From positions 1 through 56,714 of the forward strand of contig JALCBQ010000002.1 of assembly GCA_028066335.1 (NCBI GenBank): 56,714 bases of DNA, read 5' to 3'. Shown piece after piece: positions 55,020-56,714 of the stretch (position 1 is its first letter; every line of letters starts with the position of its first letter). The stretch comes from Pirellulaceae bacterium. Its GTDB lineage: Bacteria > Planctomycetota > Planctomycetia > Pirellulales > Pirellulaceae. The position numbers and the translations under genes were made by a program. Below the pieces are notes generated by a model. It did no database searches. It was not told the origin of the DNA and saw only the letters and a list, made by a program, of their open reading frames with translations.

Positions 55020-55839
55020 CCGCTCCAAGGGTCTAAATCGGCAAAGATTTGTTAGGCTTTTAGTGTTGATCGTTGGTCTTTTTCTAACGATAAGTAAAGT
55101 AAACGCTCAAGGTGCACCGGGGGGGGGATGGCCCGGTTGGGAACCTGGGACCACATGGCAAGCTTTGACCCCTGCGGCCTATGTGTACGACGATCAGTCG
55201 AATGCATTGACTTCGCATCTTGCTCAATCAATTTTCCTTCCGGCAGAAATTCTTGCAAAAAGGATGTGGAGCCTGGACCACCTCAACGGTACAAACAATT
55301 ATGCGCCACGTGACCGAAGTGACGCACACTATTTCGATATCAGCCTTATCCGTTCGCATAAAACGGATGTCCAGGCAACCGATATTACTGGAGCCCTCGT
55401 GTTGGATGAAGGGGGTGCGCCGATTGTTTACTCGGGGTGGGTTGTTTATGTCAAGTTTTCTAATCTCCAGCCGAGGTCACAAGGACATACGCCGCCGTGG
55501 CCAGACCCTTATGTCAGCCCTAAAAAATACTTTATCCCTAATAAGACATTCGAAAATCACAGGGAAGAAGGATTGGAGTCAGAAAACCTTCACTGGCTAT
55601 TGTACTGGTCGCCAGTAACGGACCAGCCGATTGCAATTGCCCCGGGGCCTTATATGTCAGCGACCTCTCTAATTGTTTTGGGCGACTCTAGGGATCTTTT
55701 GCGTGAGTGCCAACGTTTTCTAATTGACTGTGAAACGATATTTGGGCGTTCCAGCTTCCAGGAGTCGTTGGACGTTATGGCCGAGATCTGGGGAGATAGT
55801 TTCTTCCTCTATGGCCGACACGATTTTTGGGGTAAATAG
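55000..55839 (+). CDS. Secreted protein of unknown function
   Basis: A 279-residue protein with two in-frame starts made by a 15-base duplication (ATG 55000 and 55015; the second leaves 274 residues). A signal peptide is clear: basic NRSKGLNRQRF, hydrophobic core LLVLIVGLFLTI, cleavage near VNAQ|G. The mature part is mixed and soluble, with Trp- and Pro-rich segments (GGWPGWEPGTTW, HTPPWPDP) and DISLIRSH / GWVVYVKFSN strands. No family recognised. A good intrinsic terminator follows, so it is a single-gene transcript. Confidence 0.7.
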   Translation: MKVFFMNRSKGLNRQRFVRLLVLIVGLFLTISKVNAQGAPGGGWPGWEPGTTWQALTPAAYVYDDQSNALTSHLAQSIFLPAEILAKRMWSLDHLNGTNNYAPRDRSDAHYFDISLIRSHKTDVQATDITGALVLDEGGAPIVYSGWVVYVKFSNLQPRSQGHTPPWPDPYVSPKKYFIPNKTFENHREEGLESENLHWLLYWSPVTDQPIAIAPGPYMSATSLIVLGDSRDLLRECQRFLIDCETIFGRSSFQESLDVMAEIWGDSFFLYGRHDFWGK

Positions 55840-55873
55840 CTTCTAGACTTTTTGCAACTTTTAAACAAAACCT

Positions 55874-55912
55874 AGAGCCATGCCTTGTAAAAGGTGTGGC
55901 TCTCTTGTTTTT
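55874..55912 (+). terminator. Intrinsic terminator after the secreted protein gene
   Basis: AGAGCCA-TG-CCTT, loop GTAA, AAGG-TG-TGGCTCT forms a 13-base-pair stem (two G-U wobbles) at 55874-55903, followed by CTTGTTTTT. The remaining gap to 56102 shows no gene. Confidence 0.85.
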
Positions 55913-56101
55913 GGACGATATTCTATGAGGTCGCTATGGTCTCTCGGTAAGATCGATCGGTAGCTTAAAAATTTCCTTCCCATTGAGGCTCTTCTCAATT
56001 ACCATTCTATAGAGGTAGATTCTTTTCTCTACCGAACTTGCTCTATCGAGACACCTTGATTGACCACAAAAAATTGACCACAAAAAAAGACACCTCACTC
56101 G

Positions 56102-56714
56102 ATGACTTCCCCACCACCCCCTAACCTCGATCCTGTTACTTGCCCAAGTTATTATTGTCGTGCCCCAATACCAGTTACCGAACTATCCTGCTTGGCCTGT
56201 GGCGAGAAATTTCCATGGAATCCCCTCCACCTACGGCTCGTTTTATGGTACTCAAAGGGAGACAGACGACGACTAGAGAGATGGCGAAAGTTATGGCCGG
56301 CGGGTGTTCTTAATCTCGAGGGGGCTGACCTTCGGAGTGCGACTCTCGAGGGGGCCGACCTTCTTAGAGCGACTCTCGAGGGGGCCGACCTTCTTAGAGC
56401 GACTCTCGAGGGGGCTAACCTTGGGGGTGCGAATCTCAAGGGGGCTCACCTTTTTGGTGCGAATCTCGAGGGGGCTTACCTTTTTCGTGCGAATCTCGAG
56501 GGGGCTCACCTTTTTCGTGCCAACCTCAAGGGGGCTGGCCTTGGGGGTGCGAATCTCAAGGGGGCTGGCCTTGAAGATGCGACTCTCGAGGGGGCTAAGC
56601 TGGTTGCAACTGTTTTAGACGGAGAGACCTTGTTATGGAATTGCAAGATCAATACCGATACCGACTTTACAGGTGCCCCCCTAGATGCGGCACGTATCGA
56701 GCCGAAGCTAAAGA
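56102..56714 (+). CDS. Pentapeptide-repeat protein with N-terminal cysteine motif (3' end cut)
   Basis: From the ATG at 56102 the frame is open to the window end (204 codons), so the gene is incomplete. The N-terminus has cysteines in TCPSYYC and LSCLACGEKF, resembling a small zinc ribbon, then a basic helix (KGDRRRLERWRKLW). From about residue 72 there are 20 pentapeptide repeats of the A(D/N)Lxx type (LEGADLLRATLEGADLL and similar), which fold as a right-handed beta-helix. The DNA under them is a 30-base tandem repeat. No signal peptide is seen. Pentapeptide proteins have varied roles, such as DNA mimicry; none can be assigned. Confidence 0.85.
   Translation, partial: MTSPPPPNLDPVTCPSYYCRAPIPVTELSCLACGEKFPWNPLHLRLVLWYSKGDRRRLERWRKLWPAGVLNLEGADLRSATLEGADLLRATLEGADLLRATLEGANLGGANLKGAHLFGANLEGAYLFRANLEGAHLFRANLKGAGLGGANLKGAGLEDATLEGAKLVATVLDGETLLWNCKINTDTDFTGAPLDAARIEPKLK
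56315..56614 (+). repeat. Ten 30-base tandem repeats in the pentapeptide gene
   Basis: Units starting CTC(G/A)AGGGGGCT at 56315 and every 30 bases after it to 56614. Copies 2 and 3 are identical (56345-56404) and the others differ at a few positions, mostly in the variable residue codons. Each unit codes for two pentapeptides. Confidence 0.92.

Noticed and set aside
56315..56614. CRISPR-like array
   Set aside because: The 30-base repeats are contiguous without spacers and are in frame with a pentapeptide-repeat protein.

Overview
The window looks like chromosomal DNA of a planctomycete of the Pirellula/Gimesia type, with moderate GC by eye. The pointers are: giant secreted proteins with PQQ-propeller repeats, a MoxR / DUF58 / BatA / von Willebrand A (vWA) operon running into HtrA-like proteins, two Gfo/Idh/MocA oxidoreductases (one with a Tat signal), a Hanks-type kinase, an FHA-GAF-sigma54 activator, and a SUF iron-sulfur operon with a SufR-like regulator. 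The assignment is by gene content only. I saw no rRNA, tRNA, CRISPR array, insertion sequence or phage gene.

Layout. Positions 1-315 (-) hold a truncated HU gene. Positions 846-25409 (+) hold a run of twelve genes, ten or eleven of them tightly spaced: a PQQ/TPR secreted giant, MoxR ATPase, DUF58, a BatA-like protein, a vWA membrane protein, a DUF4175-like membrane protein, two secreted coiled-coil proteins, an NPCBM-domain protein, and three HtrA-like proteins. Only the first HtrA-like protein keeps its catalytic triad. A small membrane protein follows. Positions 25952-31601 (-) hold a sugar-phosphate isomerase-like protein, a Tat-exported oxidoreductase, a DoxX-like protein and a MATE transporter. 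Positions 31815-34189 (+) hold a D-2-hydroxyacid dehydrogenase and a protein kinase. Positions 34233-38591 (-) hold a second oxidoreductase, a CheX-like protein and an FHA-GAF-sigma54 activator. Positions 38812-45501 (-) hold the SUF cluster: SufR-like regulator, NuoB, SufC, SufB, SufD, Rieske ferredoxin and a SufT-like protein. Positions 46207-48540 (+) hold an enlarged alanine/sodium symporter behind a long structured leader. Positions 48713-53344 (-) hold DusB, a short SecA paralogue and two lipoproteins. Positions 53660-56714 (+) hold QueG, a secreted unknown and a pentapeptide-repeat protein that runs off the end.

How genes may work together. In the large + operon, a cytoplasmic MoxR ATPase with DUF58 and vWA membrane proteins probably acts on envelope proteins. 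The coiled-coil proteins and the HtrA set, one active and two apparently dead, would be the periplasmic arm. In the SUF cluster, the SufR-like protein has four cysteines suited to sensing cluster status, and the operon also carries an apoprotein, NuoB, whose N2 ligands are all present. The short SecA with two lipoproteins may be an accessory export unit. These functional links are inference from order and domains.
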